Below are positions 41,940 through 51,408 of a stretch of DNA of 64,000 bases, one piece after another. The notes beneath the pieces were generated by a model that saw only the letters and a program-made list of their open reading frames with translations, searched no databases and had not been told where the DNA came from. The DNA is taken from assembly GCA_963836695.1 (NCBI GenBank), contig CAWIKX010000040.1, positions 372,001-436,000 of the forward strand. The letters run 5' to 3'. This stretch comes from Roseiarcus sp963836695. GTDB taxonomy: Bacteria; Pseudomonadota; Alphaproteobacteria; Rhizobiales; Beijerinckiaceae. The translations under genes were made by a program, and so were the position numbers. Numbering within the stretch: position 1 is the stretch's first letter; the number at the start of each line of letters is the position of its first letter.

Positions 41940-42320
41940 ATGCCCAAAACCGTGCTTATTGTTGAGGACAACGAACTCAACATGAAGCTGTTCAACGACC
42001 TCGTCGAGACCCGCGGACACCGCATTGTGCAGACGCGCAACGGTCTGGAAGCGGTCGATCTGGCGCGCAAGCACCGGCCCGATCTTATCCTGATGGACAT
42101 TCAGCTGCCCGAGGTTTCGGGCCTCGAAGTCACCCAATGGCTGAAGGATGACGAAGAGCTTAAAGCGATACCGGTCATTGCGGTCACAGCTTTCGCGATG
42201 AAGGGCGACGAGGAAAAAATCCTCAAGGGGGGTTGCGAGGCCTACCTCTCGAAGCCGATCTCGGTCGCCAAATTCTTCGAGACGATCGACCACTTCCTCG
42301 GGCCTGGGAATAAAGGATGA
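41940..42320 (+). CDS. divK: Cell-cycle response regulator DivK
   Basis: A 126-residue single-domain response regulator that relays the polar-cell-fate signal between PleC/DivJ-type kinases and DivL/CckA. VLIVEDNELNMKLFNDLVET, phospho-acceptor Asp in LILMDIQLPEVSG, the VTAFAMKGDEE switch and CEAYLSKPI Lys match DivK almost word for word. The ATG at 41940 is the family start; 41928 adds four residues. Its stop overlaps the pleD start (ATGA), the standard divK-pleD pair. Confidence 0.95.
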   Translation: MPKTVLIVEDNELNMKLFNDLVETRGHRIVQTRNGLEAVDLARKHRPDLILMDIQLPEVSGLEVTQWLKDDEELKAIPVIAVTAFAMKGDEEKILKGGCEAYLSKPISVAKFFETIDHFLGPGNKG

Positions 42321-43687
42321 CGGCCCGCGTGCTGGTCGTCGATGACGTTCGGTCCAACATCAAACTGCTTGAGACCAGACTGGGCCTCGAATATTTCGAG
42401 GTGCTGACGGCGACCAACGGCCCCGATGCGATCGCCATCTGCGAGAAGGGCGGATGCGACATCGTTCTTCTCGATGTGAAGATGCCGGGCATGGACGGTT
42501 TTGAGGTTTGCCGACGCCTGCGAACCCTGCCGGCGACCGCTCATCTGCCGATTGTTCTCTTAACCGCTCTCGACCGGGCCGCCGATCGCGTGCGCGGCCT
42601 CGACTCCGGCGCTGACGATTTCCTAACCAAGCCGGTCGACGAGCTCGCGCTGATCGCCCGCGTCCGCTCGCTCACTCGGCTCAAGTTTTCGATCGATGAA
42701 TTGCGCATTCGCGCCGCCCATAGCGTCGTGGCGGGGCTGATCGAGCCGTCCGCAGTCCTGGACCTCGACGCCTCGGAGCGCGGGCGGCTCCTGCTCGTGG
42801 ACGAACAGAGAGCCTCGCGCGAGCGCGTTCAAGGCGCGCTCAGTCCTTATCACGACGTGATCCTCGTGAGCGATCCAGGCGAGGCGCCGGCGATGGCGCG
42901 CGAAGGGTCAATCGACCTCATGATCGTCAGTCTCGGTTTTGGCGCGTTCGATGGCTTGAGGCTTATGAGCCAGGTCCGCTCGCAGGAGCGCATGCGCAAT
43001 CTGCCGATCCTTCTCATTGCCGGTCCGGACGATCGCGCGAAGATTCTTCGCGGATTGGAGCTCGGCGTCAACGACTACCTAACCCGTCCGATCGATCGAA
43101 ACGAACTCCTGGCCCGGGTGCGGACGAACGTTCGCCAGAAACGTTACGCCGATCGGCTGCGCCAGTCCGTTCAGCAATCGATAGAGATGGCGCTCTACGA
43201 CCCGCTGACCGGACTCAACAATCGCCGCTCGCTCGAGCGCCGCCTGCCAGCCATGATCGAAACCGCGCGTGAGAGAGGCGGCACGTTGACGATGATGGTT
43301 CTCGACATCGACCGTTTTAAACGGGTGAACGACACCTATGGGCACGACGTCGGCGATCTCGTGCTCAAGGGTTTCGCCGCTCAGTTGCAAGAGACCGTTC
43401 GGAGCGTCGACTTCATCTGCCGCCTGGGGGGAGAGGAATTCGTCGTTGTGATGCCGGGCGTCGGCTCGGCGGAAGCGGCTAAGATCGCGGAACGCGCGCG
43501 CCGGACCACAGAGAGCCGGAACTTCGTCGCGAACAGCACGGCCAGCTCGGTCTCGATCACCGTCTCGGTTGGTCTCGCCGAGTGGCGGGAGAGCTGGAGC
43601 GGCGCTGAGCTTTATCGTCGCGCGGACCGGGCGCTTTATCTGTCGAAGTCGATGGGCCGCAATCGGGTGAGCGACGACGCCGCGTGA
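42317..43687 (+). CDS. pleD: Diguanylate cyclase response regulator PleD
   Basis: A 456-residue c-di-GMP synthase controlling polar development. It has two receiver domains (about 1-125, with phospho-acceptor in IVLLDVKMPGMDG, and about 150-270, a degenerate one) and a GGDEF domain (about 290-455). The active-site motif is RLGGEEFVVVMPG. The inhibitory site RxxD is present five residues before it (RSVD), so product feedback inhibition is expected. It is coupled to divK by a four-base overlap. Confidence 0.95.
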   Translation: MTARVLVVDDVRSNIKLLETRLGLEYFEVLTATNGPDAIAICEKGGCDIVLLDVKMPGMDGFEVCRRLRTLPATAHLPIVLLTALDRAADRVRGLDSGADDFLTKPVDELALIARVRSLTRLKFSIDELRIRAAHSVVAGLIEPSAVLDLDASERGRLLLVDEQRASRERVQGALSPYHDVILVSDPGEAPAMAREGSIDLMIVSLGFGAFDGLRLMSQVRSQERMRNLPILLIAGPDDRAKILRGLELGVNDYLTRPIDRNELLARVRTNVRQKRYADRLRQSVQQSIEMALYDPLTGLNNRRSLERRLPAMIETARERGGTLTMMVLDIDRFKRVNDTYGHDVGDLVLKGFAAQLQETVRSVDFICRLGGEEFVVVMPGVGSAEAAKIAERARRTTESRNFVANSTASSVSITVSVGLAEWRESWSGAELYRRADRALYLSKSMGRNRVSDDAA

Positions 43688-43732
43688 CCCACGGCCTCCC
43701 GAGAGCGTAGCGATAAGGTCAAATCGAGCTCG

Positions 43733-44884
43733 CTAGAGCACGCGGAGCGGCTGCGTCGCGAAGCGTTCGCGCGAGACGGGCAGAGGCGGCTCGTCCTCAA
43801 CGGTCGAAGCTGCCCCGCGTTCCGCTGCCATCGTCCGCAGAATATCGAATCCAGCGGTAAGGTTCTCGAGGACCGCTGGCTTGACGCGCTCGTAGAATGG
43901 CAGGTCCTTCGGCTTCGGTTTTGCGGCGCGGAATTCGAAGTGGGTCCCGCCATCGTCGCGGTCCTCGAACGTGTAGGAGAACAGGAGTTTCGCAGCGCCC
44001 GGAATTGGCAGCAGCGCCGTGAGCGTCACATAGTCGAACGGGCGCCAGTCAACGATGTCTTCGATGACCGCGTCCTTGCCGTGCAGGCAATGGTTCTGCG
44101 TGCCGGCGCCACGACGCCCCTGCGCATTGTTCTCGACGAAGCCGTCGGCTCGTTGCCAGCGGACGTGATGCTGAGGCGAGGTGACAAGGTCCCACACTAC
44201 TGGTCTCGGCGCGGCGAAATCCCTCTCCATGATCATAAAAGCGTCGGCGCGTTGAACGAGGCTGCACGCCGCCTCGGTTTCCCGCGTCCACGCCGCTTCG
44301 AGGTCGCTCACCCAGCACTTCGTTTCGCCGATGTGCTCGATCGCCTCGACGTGCTCGACGAGACCCTGCGCCGCGGGGTCGATCCCCATCGCTCGCACGC
44401 AAGCGTCGGAATAGAGCGCATAGGCGCGCGGGCCAAACGTCTTGCCGACGTCGTTCTTGAGCAGGCGGTGAACCAAGATCACGTCGCGGCCGGCGAGCTC
44501 CTCGCGGCCGGACATCTTTTGCCGGATGAACTCGCCGTGATGAACCACGAACTTGACGTCGAGGCTCTGCATCCGGCCGCAGGCTTGGCATTCGCAGCTG
44601 CTGGCCTGCTTGATGCTGCGGAGCCGCTTGCGGAACGCAAAATAGGCCTGTTCGATCGAATCCTGCATGAGCGATCCATCGATCTTGTCGGCGAGCGCGT
44701 AGACGAAGGCCGCGTCGCCTTCGAATTTGGCGAGGCGGAATGGCGGACGCAGGGCCCTGACCAAAGTATCCATGATGTCGGCGATGATGTCTTGGGCGTG
44801 GTCGAGTTCCACGTCGGACATGAAGTGCGTGTAGCCGGATATGTCGGCGATCGCGAAACAGGCCGATTCCGCCTTCTGAAGCAT
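43733..44884 (-). CDS. DUF2652 cyclase-like / SRPBCC two-domain protein
   Basis: A 383-residue protein. Residues about 1-190 resemble a class III cyclase (DUF2652), with the first metal-site Asp in CFAIADISGYTHFM and the second in KFEGDAAFVYA. A Cys-rich insertion (SCECQACGRM) could bind zinc. Residues about 215-350 form an SRPBCC ligand-binding domain (MIMERDFAAPRPVVWDLVTS). The transition-state Asn/Arg pair of active cyclases is not obvious to me, so catalysis is uncertain. The start is ATG 44884; the longer frame to 44998 lacks support. It lies downstream of nagZ, where scpA would normally be. Confidence 0.78.
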   Translation of the reverse strand: MLQKAESACFAIADISGYTHFMSDVELDHAQDIIADIMDTLVRALRPPFRLAKFEGDAAFVYALADKIDGSLMQDSIEQAYFAFRKRLRSIKQASSCECQACGRMQSLDVKFVVHHGEFIRQKMSGREELAGRDVILVHRLLKNDVGKTFGPRAYALYSDACVRAMGIDPAAQGLVEHVEAIEHIGETKCWVSDLEAAWTRETEAACSLVQRADAFMIMERDFAAPRPVVWDLVTSPQHHVRWQRADGFVENNAQGRRGAGTQNHCLHGKDAVIEDIVDWRPFDYVTLTALLPIPGAAKLLFSYTFEDRDDGGTHFEFRAAKPKPKDLPFYERVKPAVLENLTAGFDILRTMAAERGAASTVEDEPPLPVSRERFATQPLRVL

Positions 44885-45090
44885 TGCGGGCCCTCGCGTT
44901 CGATCAGCGGCAGGAGCGCGATGGTCCTGCCCTCGAACTGGCCCCACGCTAACACGCGGGGCGCCGATAAACGAATGACCGCGATCTCCAGCGCACAAAG
45001 CCGCTCACAGCTGCGCGGACTTTCACGAACAGGTGGATCGTCCTTCGAGACGCGCCTTCGGCGTTCCTCAGAACGAGGTCGGATCGACGC

Positions 45091-46101
45091 TCAAGCGATT
45101 CCAAGTTCGGCCGAAATGGCGGCAAGCTCCCACTCGCCGCGCTCGACATCGAAAGGCTGCGGCGCTTTTATCGTCGCCTCTGCTGCTTTCGCGCGACTCA
45201 GCGATGCGCCGGCAAGAACAGGCGTCGCGGAAGCCACGGCCCGGCCCTCCTCCAAATTGCCGTTGCAGTGCAGCACGATGTCGAGGCCGGCCTCGATCAC
45301 CGCGGCGGCGCGCTCCTCGAATGAGCCTGCAAGCGCCTTCATCGACAGGTCGTCGCTCATGATGAGCCCGTCGAACGCGATTTCGCCGCGCATGATTTCC
45401 TTAACCACAATCGGCGATGCGGTCGCCGGACGACGAGGGTCAATCGCCGTGTAGAGCAGGTGCGCGCTCATCGCCATCGGCAGGTCTTTGAGCGCGACAA
45501 AGGGCGCGAAATCCTGCGCGAGGTCGGCGCGCGCAGCGTCGACGACAGGCAATTCGTGATGGCTGTCGACGCGCGCCCGCCCATGCCCGGGCATGTGCTT
45601 GATGACCGGCGCGATCCCGCCCGCAAGCAATCCATTGGCGACCGCGCGGCCCATCGCCGCGACACGCTCGGGCCGAGACGAGAACGACCGCGCGCCGATC
45701 GCCGCATGCATGCCCTCGCCCGCGACATCGAGCACAGGAGCACAGTCGATCGTGATACCGACTTCGATCAGGTCATGAGCGATGAGGCGCGCGACCAGAC
45801 CCGCCGCCGCCTCGGCTCTGGACGGATCAAGACCCGCCTCGATCGCAGCCGCGGCGGGGTACGAACGCCAATTCGGGGGCGCCATTCGTTGGACCCGGCC
45901 GCCCTCCTGATCAATCAGCACAGGCGCGTCGGCGCGGTCGACGCATTCCCGGAACGACCGCGTCAGTTCACGCACCTGTTCGCGGTCGCTGATGTTGCGC
46001 TTAAAGAGAATCAAACCCCAAGGGTCTTCACGTCGCAGGAAAGCGCGTTCTTCGTCGCTTAGCGCAAGGCCGGCGCAGCCGCTGATGAAAGCCTTGGGCA
46101 T
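45091..46101 (-). CDS. nagZ: Beta-N-acetylhexosaminidase NagZ
   Basis: Cytoplasmic GH3 enzyme of 336 residues that removes N-acetylglucosamine from recycled muropeptides. FISGCAGLALSDEERAFLRR at the start, the substrate loop VLIDQEGGRVQRM, the His/Asp dyad loop IKHMPGHGRARVDSHHELP and the nucleophile Asp in GLIMSDDLSMKAL are present. I chose ATG 46101 (MPKAFISG), 69 bases inside the longest frame, by family length; it leaves a 43-base gap after the SPOR gene. It follows argS and the SPOR gene, the conserved rhizobial order. Confidence 0.94.
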   Translation of the reverse strand: MPKAFISGCAGLALSDEERAFLRREDPWGLILFKRNISDREQVRELTRSFRECVDRADAPVLIDQEGGRVQRMAPPNWRSYPAAAAIEAGLDPSRAEAAAGLVARLIAHDLIEVGITIDCAPVLDVAGEGMHAAIGARSFSSRPERVAAMGRAVANGLLAGGIAPVIKHMPGHGRARVDSHHELPVVDAARADLAQDFAPFVALKDLPMAMSAHLLYTAIDPRRPATASPIVVKEIMRGEIAFDGLIMSDDLSMKALAGSFEERAAAVIEAGLDIVLHCNGNLEEGRAVASATPVLAGASLSRAKAAEATIKAPQPFDVERGEWELAAISAELGIA

Positions 46102-46144
46102 TTGCGCCTCCGTGCTCAGACGTGAAACGGCGGAGCCCCCTCGC

Positions 46145-47608
46145 TCACTTAGCGATGAAGCACTGCCCACCTTCGCCTTTGAGGCGAGCGCACATCGCGG
46201 CAGCGTCCGCTTTCGTCAGGCCGCTCACGCGCAGACGGTAGATCGTCTCGCCCTTGATCTCCGCCTTATGCACGCCAATCGGCGATCCGTTGAGTTCGGC
46301 GCTGTATTTGCTGCTTAGCCGCGCAACATCGCTCTTGGCTTCCGCCTCCGATTTGGGCGCGGCGAGCTGAACCGACCATCCACCGGAGGTCGTCGCGGCC
46401 GTGGCGTCAACGGGCGGCGCGATCGCCCCCGTCGTCTCGGCGGCGTCGACGACTTGCGCGACTTTCGGCTTCTTCGGGGTCTTTTCCGGCTTCGCCGGCG
46501 CGCCCTCCTGCGTTGGCTCGCCGGGCGTCTGGGCGGTTGCCTCAGGCGCGGTCGTATCGGTTTTGCCGACCGCCACGCGCGCCGCCGATTTAGGCGGCGA
46601 CAGCTTGGTCGGCAAGTCGATCTTAGGCGTCGAGGACTGCGCGACGCCGGCCGGCTCGCTTGTCGTCTTCGGCGCCGAAGCGCTTGGCGCTTCAGCCGTC
46701 TTGCTTGGCTGCTGCGCGGGCGCGGCCGCGACCTTCGCGTCGTTCGTCGGCTGATCGGGAAGAGGCGCAGCCGCGATCGGCGTTCCGTCGGGCCTCAGCG
46801 AGATTGTGCGCACCGGTTTCGGCTCGGGAAATTCCGACGTCATCCCCTTGGGCGGCCCGGCAGGCGCTGGAGCGACCAGTGGCGTATTGAGCGTTGCGTC
46901 GAGCGCAGAGGCGTCTGACGCGCTAGCCGGCGCCGGAGTGTTCGCAGGAGGCGGGGTGTCGACCGCCGCCTGCGCGTTCAAATCGACAGGCTGCTCCTGG
47001 GAGTTGACGATTTTGACCGGGCCTGGCTTGCCGGTGTCATGCAGCAAACTGGCGCCCGCGTCGCTCGACGTCGAGACCGTTTCGTTGCTCGGGGGCGCAA
47101 CCTTGGTCGGACCCTGAGCCGCAGCGATGAACGGAGGATCCTTGCTAAAGCCTGCAGCCCCATGTTTCAGCGCGAAGACGCCGCCGATCATCGCGACGCC
47201 CGCAAGCGCGAGCGCGGATACGGCGATCTTCCAGCGCATTGGCCGGCGTTCCTCGCCGGGGTCCGCTGCAGAAGCGCCGTCGGAACGATGGGCGTCGAAC
47301 TCATAGTCCCGCCGCGCCGCGCGCTCCTCCTCGGACGCGCCGGGAGCCAGGCCTTCCACCTCATCGTCGAGCGTTGGCCGAAGCGGCTCGGTTTCGATCG
47401 ACGTCACTGGCCGCGTGCGCTGGACAGGCTCTCCGGCGCGTCGCGCCGTCGGCTCGCTATTCGCGATCTCCATGTGCGAGAATTCGACCAGACGGGAGAG
47501 TTCCGCCAGCGGATCTTCGCCCTGCGTCTGCTGAGCGCCGGCGGCGCGCAAACGCCGCTCGAATTCATCGAGGTTGATCTCGTCCGCACGGGATTGGGAA
47601 GCACTCAT
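46145..47608 (-). CDS. SPOR-domain membrane protein
   Basis: A 487-residue protein that binds peptidoglycan lacking stem peptides, usually at the division site. A cytoplasmic part of about 125 residues precedes one membrane helix (WKIAVSALALAGVAMIGGVF). A long Pro/Ala/Thr-rich periplasmic linker (about 150-400) leads to the C-terminal SPOR domain (SGGWSVQLAAPKSEAEAKSD to GGQCFIAK). It is always found between argS and nagZ in rhizobia, as here. It lies 64 bases after argS. Confidence 0.9.
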   Translation of the reverse strand: MSASQSRADEINLDEFERRLRAAGAQQTQGEDPLAELSRLVEFSHMEIANSEPTARRAGEPVQRTRPVTSIETEPLRPTLDDEVEGLAPGASEEERAARRDYEFDAHRSDGASAADPGEERRPMRWKIAVSALALAGVAMIGGVFALKHGAAGFSKDPPFIAAAQGPTKVAPPSNETVSTSSDAGASLLHDTGKPGPVKIVNSQEQPVDLNAQAAVDTPPPANTPAPASASDASALDATLNTPLVAPAPAGPPKGMTSEFPEPKPVRTISLRPDGTPIAAAPLPDQPTNDAKVAAAPAQQPSKTAEAPSASAPKTTSEPAGVAQSSTPKIDLPTKLSPPKSAARVAVGKTDTTAPEATAQTPGEPTQEGAPAKPEKTPKKPKVAQVVDAAETTGAIAPPVDATAATTSGGWSVQLAAPKSEAEAKSDVARLSSKYSAELNGSPIGVHKAEIKGETIYRLRVSGLTKADAAAMCARLKGEGGQCFIAK

Positions 47609-47672
47609 GTCACCTCACTCGTCGCGGATCATCCTTAGAGCGGACGTCAAAAAGCCGCCTCTAACAAATCCG

Positions 47673-49448
47673 CTACCGCATCTCCTCGGGGGCGCTAACG
47701 CCCAAAATTGACAATGCAGAGGCCAAAACAAGGCTTACGGCCGCGACCAAAGCCAATCTCGCATAGGATAAATTTCGTTCATTTTCGTTAACAAACCGCA
47801 AACGCGGCGCGTCTTTCCCCCTGTTCCAATGCGCATGAAAACGAGTCGCCAACTCGTGGGCGAAAAACGCAATTCGATGCGGCTCATGAGCCTCCGCGGC
47901 CTGCCCGACAACTCGGGGATATTGCCCAAAGGTTCGCATGAGCTCGCGCTCGCCCTCGTCAGTCAAAAGCGACAAGTCGGCTTGAGCGAGCGCCTTTTGG
48001 TCGAGATCAAGGTCCGGAAAGACGGCCTTGCCCTGCCTGAGCACGCTGCGGCAGCGCGCGTGAGCGTACTGGACGTAGAAAACCGGATTGTCCTGGCTTT
48101 GCTCGATCACCTTCATAAGGTCGAAATCGAGCGGCGCGTCGTTCTTGCGCATCAGCATCATGAACCGGACGGCGTCCGCGCCGACTTCATCCACGACCTC
48201 ACGCAGAGTCACGAACTCGCCTGAGCGTTTCGACATTTTGACCGGTTCGCCCGCCCGCATGAGACGCACGAGCTGGCAGAGCTTGACTTCGAGCTTGGCC
48301 TTGCCGTCCGACAACGCGGCGACAGCCGCCTGCATGCGTTTGACGTAGCCCCCGTGGTCGGCGCCCCAGACGTCGACCAAAGTGCGAAAATTCCGGTCGA
48401 TCTTCGTCTTGTGGTAGGCGATGTCGCTGGCGAAATAAGCATACCCGCCGTCCGACTTGATGAGCGGCCGATCGACGTCGTCGCCGAACTCAGTCGAGCG
48501 GAACAAGGTCTGTTCGCGGTCTTCCCAATCGTCCGCGGGCGCGCCTTTGGGCGGTGGCAACCGACCTTGATAGACAAGGTCCTTCGCCCGCAGCCATTCG
48601 ATCGTTTCGCGCACGCGGTCCGCGCCGCCGTCCGCGCCGGTGAGCGCGCGTTCGGAGGCGAAAACTTCGTGGGCGATGTTGAGCGCGGCGAGATCGTCGC
48701 GGATCATCGCCATCATCGCCTCTATGGCGCGCTTGCGCACGAGCGGCAGCCATTCCGCCTCGGGCTTGCTCACAAGGCCCGCGCCAAATTCGCGCTCGAG
48801 ATACACCCCGACTGGCTTGAGATAGTCGCCCGGATAGAAACCTTCGGGGATTGGACCGATGTCTTCGCCCAAAGCCTCGCGGTACCGCAGGAAGGCCGAT
48901 CGCGCCAAGACGTCCACCTGACCTCCGGCGTCGTTGACGTAATATTCGCGCGTGGCCTTGCGGCCCGAGAAGATGAGCAGGCTCGAAAGTGCGTCGCCGA
49001 AAACCGCGCCGCGCGCGTGGCCGACATGCATCGGGCCGGTCGGATTAGCGCTCACATATTCGACGTTGACCGATCCTTCCCCGCACGCCGCTCCGGCGCC
49101 GAAACGCGCGCCAAGGGTGAGAACCGTCTTCAGAATATTCTCATAAACATCTGACTTCAATACGATATTGATGAAGCCGGGGCCAGCCGCCTCGGCGCTC
49201 TGCACGTCCGGTTCAAGCTTGAGATCCGCGACCAGCCCCTCCGCCAGCGCGCGCGGATTCAAGCCGGCCTGCTTGACTTCTTTCGCATAAACCATCGCCG
49301 CGTTGGTGGAGAGGTCGCCGTGGGACGCTTCGCGCGGCGGCTCGACGACGAACCGGCCAAGATCGACATCGCCCGGCAATTCGCCGCGCGCGATCCGTTT
49401 TTCAAGCAGGCTCGCGATGCGCGCCTTGAAGTCGGCGAAAATGTTCAT
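47673..49448 (-). CDS. argS: Arginine-tRNA ligase
   Basis: Class I aminoacyl-tRNA synthetase of 591 residues charging tRNA-Arg. The Add1 N-domain (MNIFADFKARIASLLEKR) is followed by the HIGH-type motif ANPTGPMHVGHARGAVFGD and the Tyr/Asp arginine pocket (VWGADHGGYVKRMQAA). The KMSKS motif is present as KMSKRSGEFVTL. The C-terminal DALR anticodon domain is the last 120 residues (YAHARCRSVLRQ). Full length with a clean ATG. It lies 50 bases after dgt and probably shares its transcript. Confidence 0.96.
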   Translation of the reverse strand: MNIFADFKARIASLLEKRIARGELPGDVDLGRFVVEPPREASHGDLSTNAAMVYAKEVKQAGLNPRALAEGLVADLKLEPDVQSAEAAGPGFINIVLKSDVYENILKTVLTLGARFGAGAACGEGSVNVEYVSANPTGPMHVGHARGAVFGDALSSLLIFSGRKATREYYVNDAGGQVDVLARSAFLRYREALGEDIGPIPEGFYPGDYLKPVGVYLEREFGAGLVSKPEAEWLPLVRKRAIEAMMAMIRDDLAALNIAHEVFASERALTGADGGADRVRETIEWLRAKDLVYQGRLPPPKGAPADDWEDREQTLFRSTEFGDDVDRPLIKSDGGYAYFASDIAYHKTKIDRNFRTLVDVWGADHGGYVKRMQAAVAALSDGKAKLEVKLCQLVRLMRAGEPVKMSKRSGEFVTLREVVDEVGADAVRFMMLMRKNDAPLDFDLMKVIEQSQDNPVFYVQYAHARCRSVLRQGKAVFPDLDLDQKALAQADLSLLTDEGERELMRTFGQYPRVVGQAAEAHEPHRIAFFAHELATRFHAHWNRGKDAPRLRFVNENERNLSYARLALVAAVSLVLASALSILGVSAPEEMR

Positions 49449-49498
49449 GGATCCTGATCAAAGCGTCGTAAAGGCGCGGGCGACGCGAGCGCGCGCCT

Positions 49499-50710
49499 CT
49501 ATCCCAAGTCGAAAGCGGCGTCAAAAAGCCGCGCGTGGTCGGCGATCGCGAATCGGTCGGTCATGCCGGCGATATAGTCCGCCACCGCTCGCGCGCGCCG
49601 CTCGTCGGCCTTGGCCGCCCATTCCGGCGGCATTGCGGACGGGTCGCTCATGTAGGCTTCGAACAGGCGGCGCACGATTGAGTCCGCACGCTCGCGCACC
49701 TTTTTGACGTCCGGATGGTGGTACATGCGGGCGGTGAGAAACCCCTTGATGTCGCGGTCGGCCGTCTCGATGGCGGCCGAATGGCCCACCAGGGTCCTTC
49801 CCGCCCTGGCCACCGCTTCCGGACTGTCGACCACAGCTTCGGCGATGCGCCGGCTGCTTTCGCCGATCGCGTCCTCAATGAAACGGGTGATAACCCGGCG
49901 GGTCAGTTCATGGATCGCCCGGGGCTGCTCGAGGCCAGGATGAAGATCGTCGATCTCATGCATCAGGCCATCCACAAACGGAACGGCGGCGCAAAGCTCC
50001 TCGAGCGAGAACAAGCCGGCGCGCAAGCCGTCATCGATGTCATGGGCGTCGTAGGCTATATCGTCCGCAATCGCAGCCGCTTGCGCCTCGAGGCTCGCAT
50101 GGAGGCTGAGGTCCAGGCGCTGCCTCTTGTCGTAAGCGAGGATCGCGGCAGGGACGCCGCTCACCCGGTAGCGCTCGGTCGGGGCGCCCGAGGCGTCGAG
50201 CAGCGGCCCGTTGTGCTTGACGAGCCCGGCAATCGTCGGCTGGGTCAGGTTGAGCCCGTCGAATCGGGCGTAATGACGCTCGAGCTCAGTGACGATGCGC
50301 AGAGCCTGGCTGTTGTGGTCGAAGCCGCCATGCTCGGCCATCGAGGTGTTCAGCGCGTCCTCGCCGGTATGCCCGAAGGGCGTATGGCCCAGATCGTGGC
50401 CAAGCGCGATCGCTTCGGCGAGATCGTCGTCGAGCCTGAGCGCCCGAGCAAGGGCGCGGGCGATCTGCGCCACCTCGATCGTGTGGGTGAGGCGGGTTCG
50501 GAAATGGTCGCTCTCGTGATCGACGAACACTTGCGTCTTGTGGGCGAGGCGGCGGAAGGCGGTCGAATGGACGATCCGGTCGCGGTCGCGCTGGAACTCG
50601 GTGCGCGTCGCCGAGGGAGGCTCGGCGATGAGCCGCGACGCCCGGGAAGGATCGGCGGCGTGAGGCGCGCGAGCCGTCAAGCTTCTATCGTCCGGCGTCC
50701 GCCTTGACAT
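49499..50710 (-). CDS. dgt: Deoxyguanosinetriphosphate triphosphohydrolase-like protein
   Basis: HD-domain dNTPase of 403 residues that cleaves dNTPs to nucleoside and triphosphate. HD motifs are HESDHFRTRLTHTIEVAQIA (first His) and EAIALGHDLGHTPFGHTGED, with further ligand Asp in AIADDIAYDAHDIDDG. The N-terminal RTEFQRDRDRIVHSTAFRRL is typical of the type 2 family. The start is ATG 50710 (MSRRTPDD); a frame reaching 50911 would overlap erpA. It faces away from erpA with 46 bases or more between starts. Confidence 0.94.
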   Translation of the reverse strand: MSRRTPDDRSLTARAPHAADPSRASRLIAEPPSATRTEFQRDRDRIVHSTAFRRLAHKTQVFVDHESDHFRTRLTHTIEVAQIARALARALRLDDDLAEAIALGHDLGHTPFGHTGEDALNTSMAEHGGFDHNSQALRIVTELERHYARFDGLNLTQPTIAGLVKHNGPLLDASGAPTERYRVSGVPAAILAYDKRQRLDLSLHASLEAQAAAIADDIAYDAHDIDDGLRAGLFSLEELCAAVPFVDGLMHEIDDLHPGLEQPRAIHELTRRVITRFIEDAIGESSRRIAEAVVDSPEAVARAGRTLVGHSAAIETADRDIKGFLTARMYHHPDVKKVRERADSIVRRLFEAYMSDPSAMPPEWAAKADERRARAVADYIAGMTDRFAIADHARLFDAAFDLG

Positions 50711-50798
50711 TGCGCTCTTTACCCGGCGTCCATATCTTGGTGTCCAAGGATTCTTGATGGCGCGAGCTCGGCCGCGCAAGGGCTCAAAGGCTGTTGTC

Positions 50799-51143
50799 AT
50801 GGATGAAGCGGTCTCTACCCTCGATGGGGTCACGATCAGCGCGAGCGCCGCGCGAAGGTTGAATGCGATCCTCAAAGGCGAAGCCGGCGCGGCTCTGCGC
50901 ATCTCGGTCAAGGGCGGCGGCTGCTCGGGCTTTCAATATTCTTTTGATGTCGACCGGAGCCCGGCCGAAGACGACGTGGTGGTGACGCGGGACGGCGTGA
51001 CCGTGCTGGTCGATCCTGTATCGCTCGAAATGCTCAAAGGCGCCGAGCTCGATTTTGTCGACGACCTGATGGGCCAGTCGTTCAGGGTCAAGAACCCGAA
51101 TGCGGTCGCCTCCTGCGGCTGCGGCGTGAGCTTTACCGTTTAG
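50799..51143 (+). CDS. erpA: Iron-sulfur cluster insertion protein ErpA
   Basis: A-type iron-sulfur carrier of 114 residues delivering [4Fe-4S] or [2Fe-2S] clusters to apo-proteins. The three ligand Cys are in KGGGCSGFQYSFDVD and VASCGCGVSFTV. ATG 50799 gives the normal family length; the ATG at 50757 with AAGGA upstream would add a basic 14-residue extension and cannot be excluded. The divergent erpA/dgt pair is conserved across rhizobia. Confidence 0.93.
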   Translation: MDEAVSTLDGVTISASAARRLNAILKGEAGAALRISVKGGGCSGFQYSFDVDRSPAEDDVVVTRDGVTVLVDPVSLEMLKGAELDFVDDLMGQSFRVKNPNAVASCGCGVSFTV

Positions 51144-51251
51144 CGTCCTTAAGGCTGGGAATTCGCCAACAGGAAAGAATGTAGCGCTGATTTCCGAATT
51201 AAGCAAGCTTCTGAGCGGCTCTTACGGCGTAAGGCATTGACGATCCTGAAA

Positions 51252-51298
51252 GCGTCATGCCCCCGGACTATGATTCGGGGGTCTGTCCCGGCTATCCA
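51252..51298. repeat. REP-like palindromic unit A
   Basis: CGTCATGCCCCCGG...CGGGGGTC with a 6-bp stem at 51260-51281, followed by TGTCCCGGCTATCCATG. The CGTCATG-CC-GG...TGTCCCGGC wording is like dispersed extragenic elements found in many alphaproteobacterial genomes. Confidence 0.5.
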
Positions 51299-51380
51299 TG
51301 GGAACACTGTCCTATTAGAAGAAGCATCTGATAAGAGACAATTGCTTGGTAACGGAAATTATCGCGGCGGGCGGCGTGGC

Positions 51381-51408
51381 TGGCCGGCACAAGGCCGGCC
51401 ATGACGAT
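51381..51408. repeat. REP-like palindromic unit B, inverted relative to unit A
   Basis: TGGCCGGC, loop ACAAG, GCCGGCCA (8-bp stem, 51381-51401) followed by TGACGA. Its reverse complement starts TCGTCATGGCC, matching the start of unit A, so the two face each other. Confidence 0.5.
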
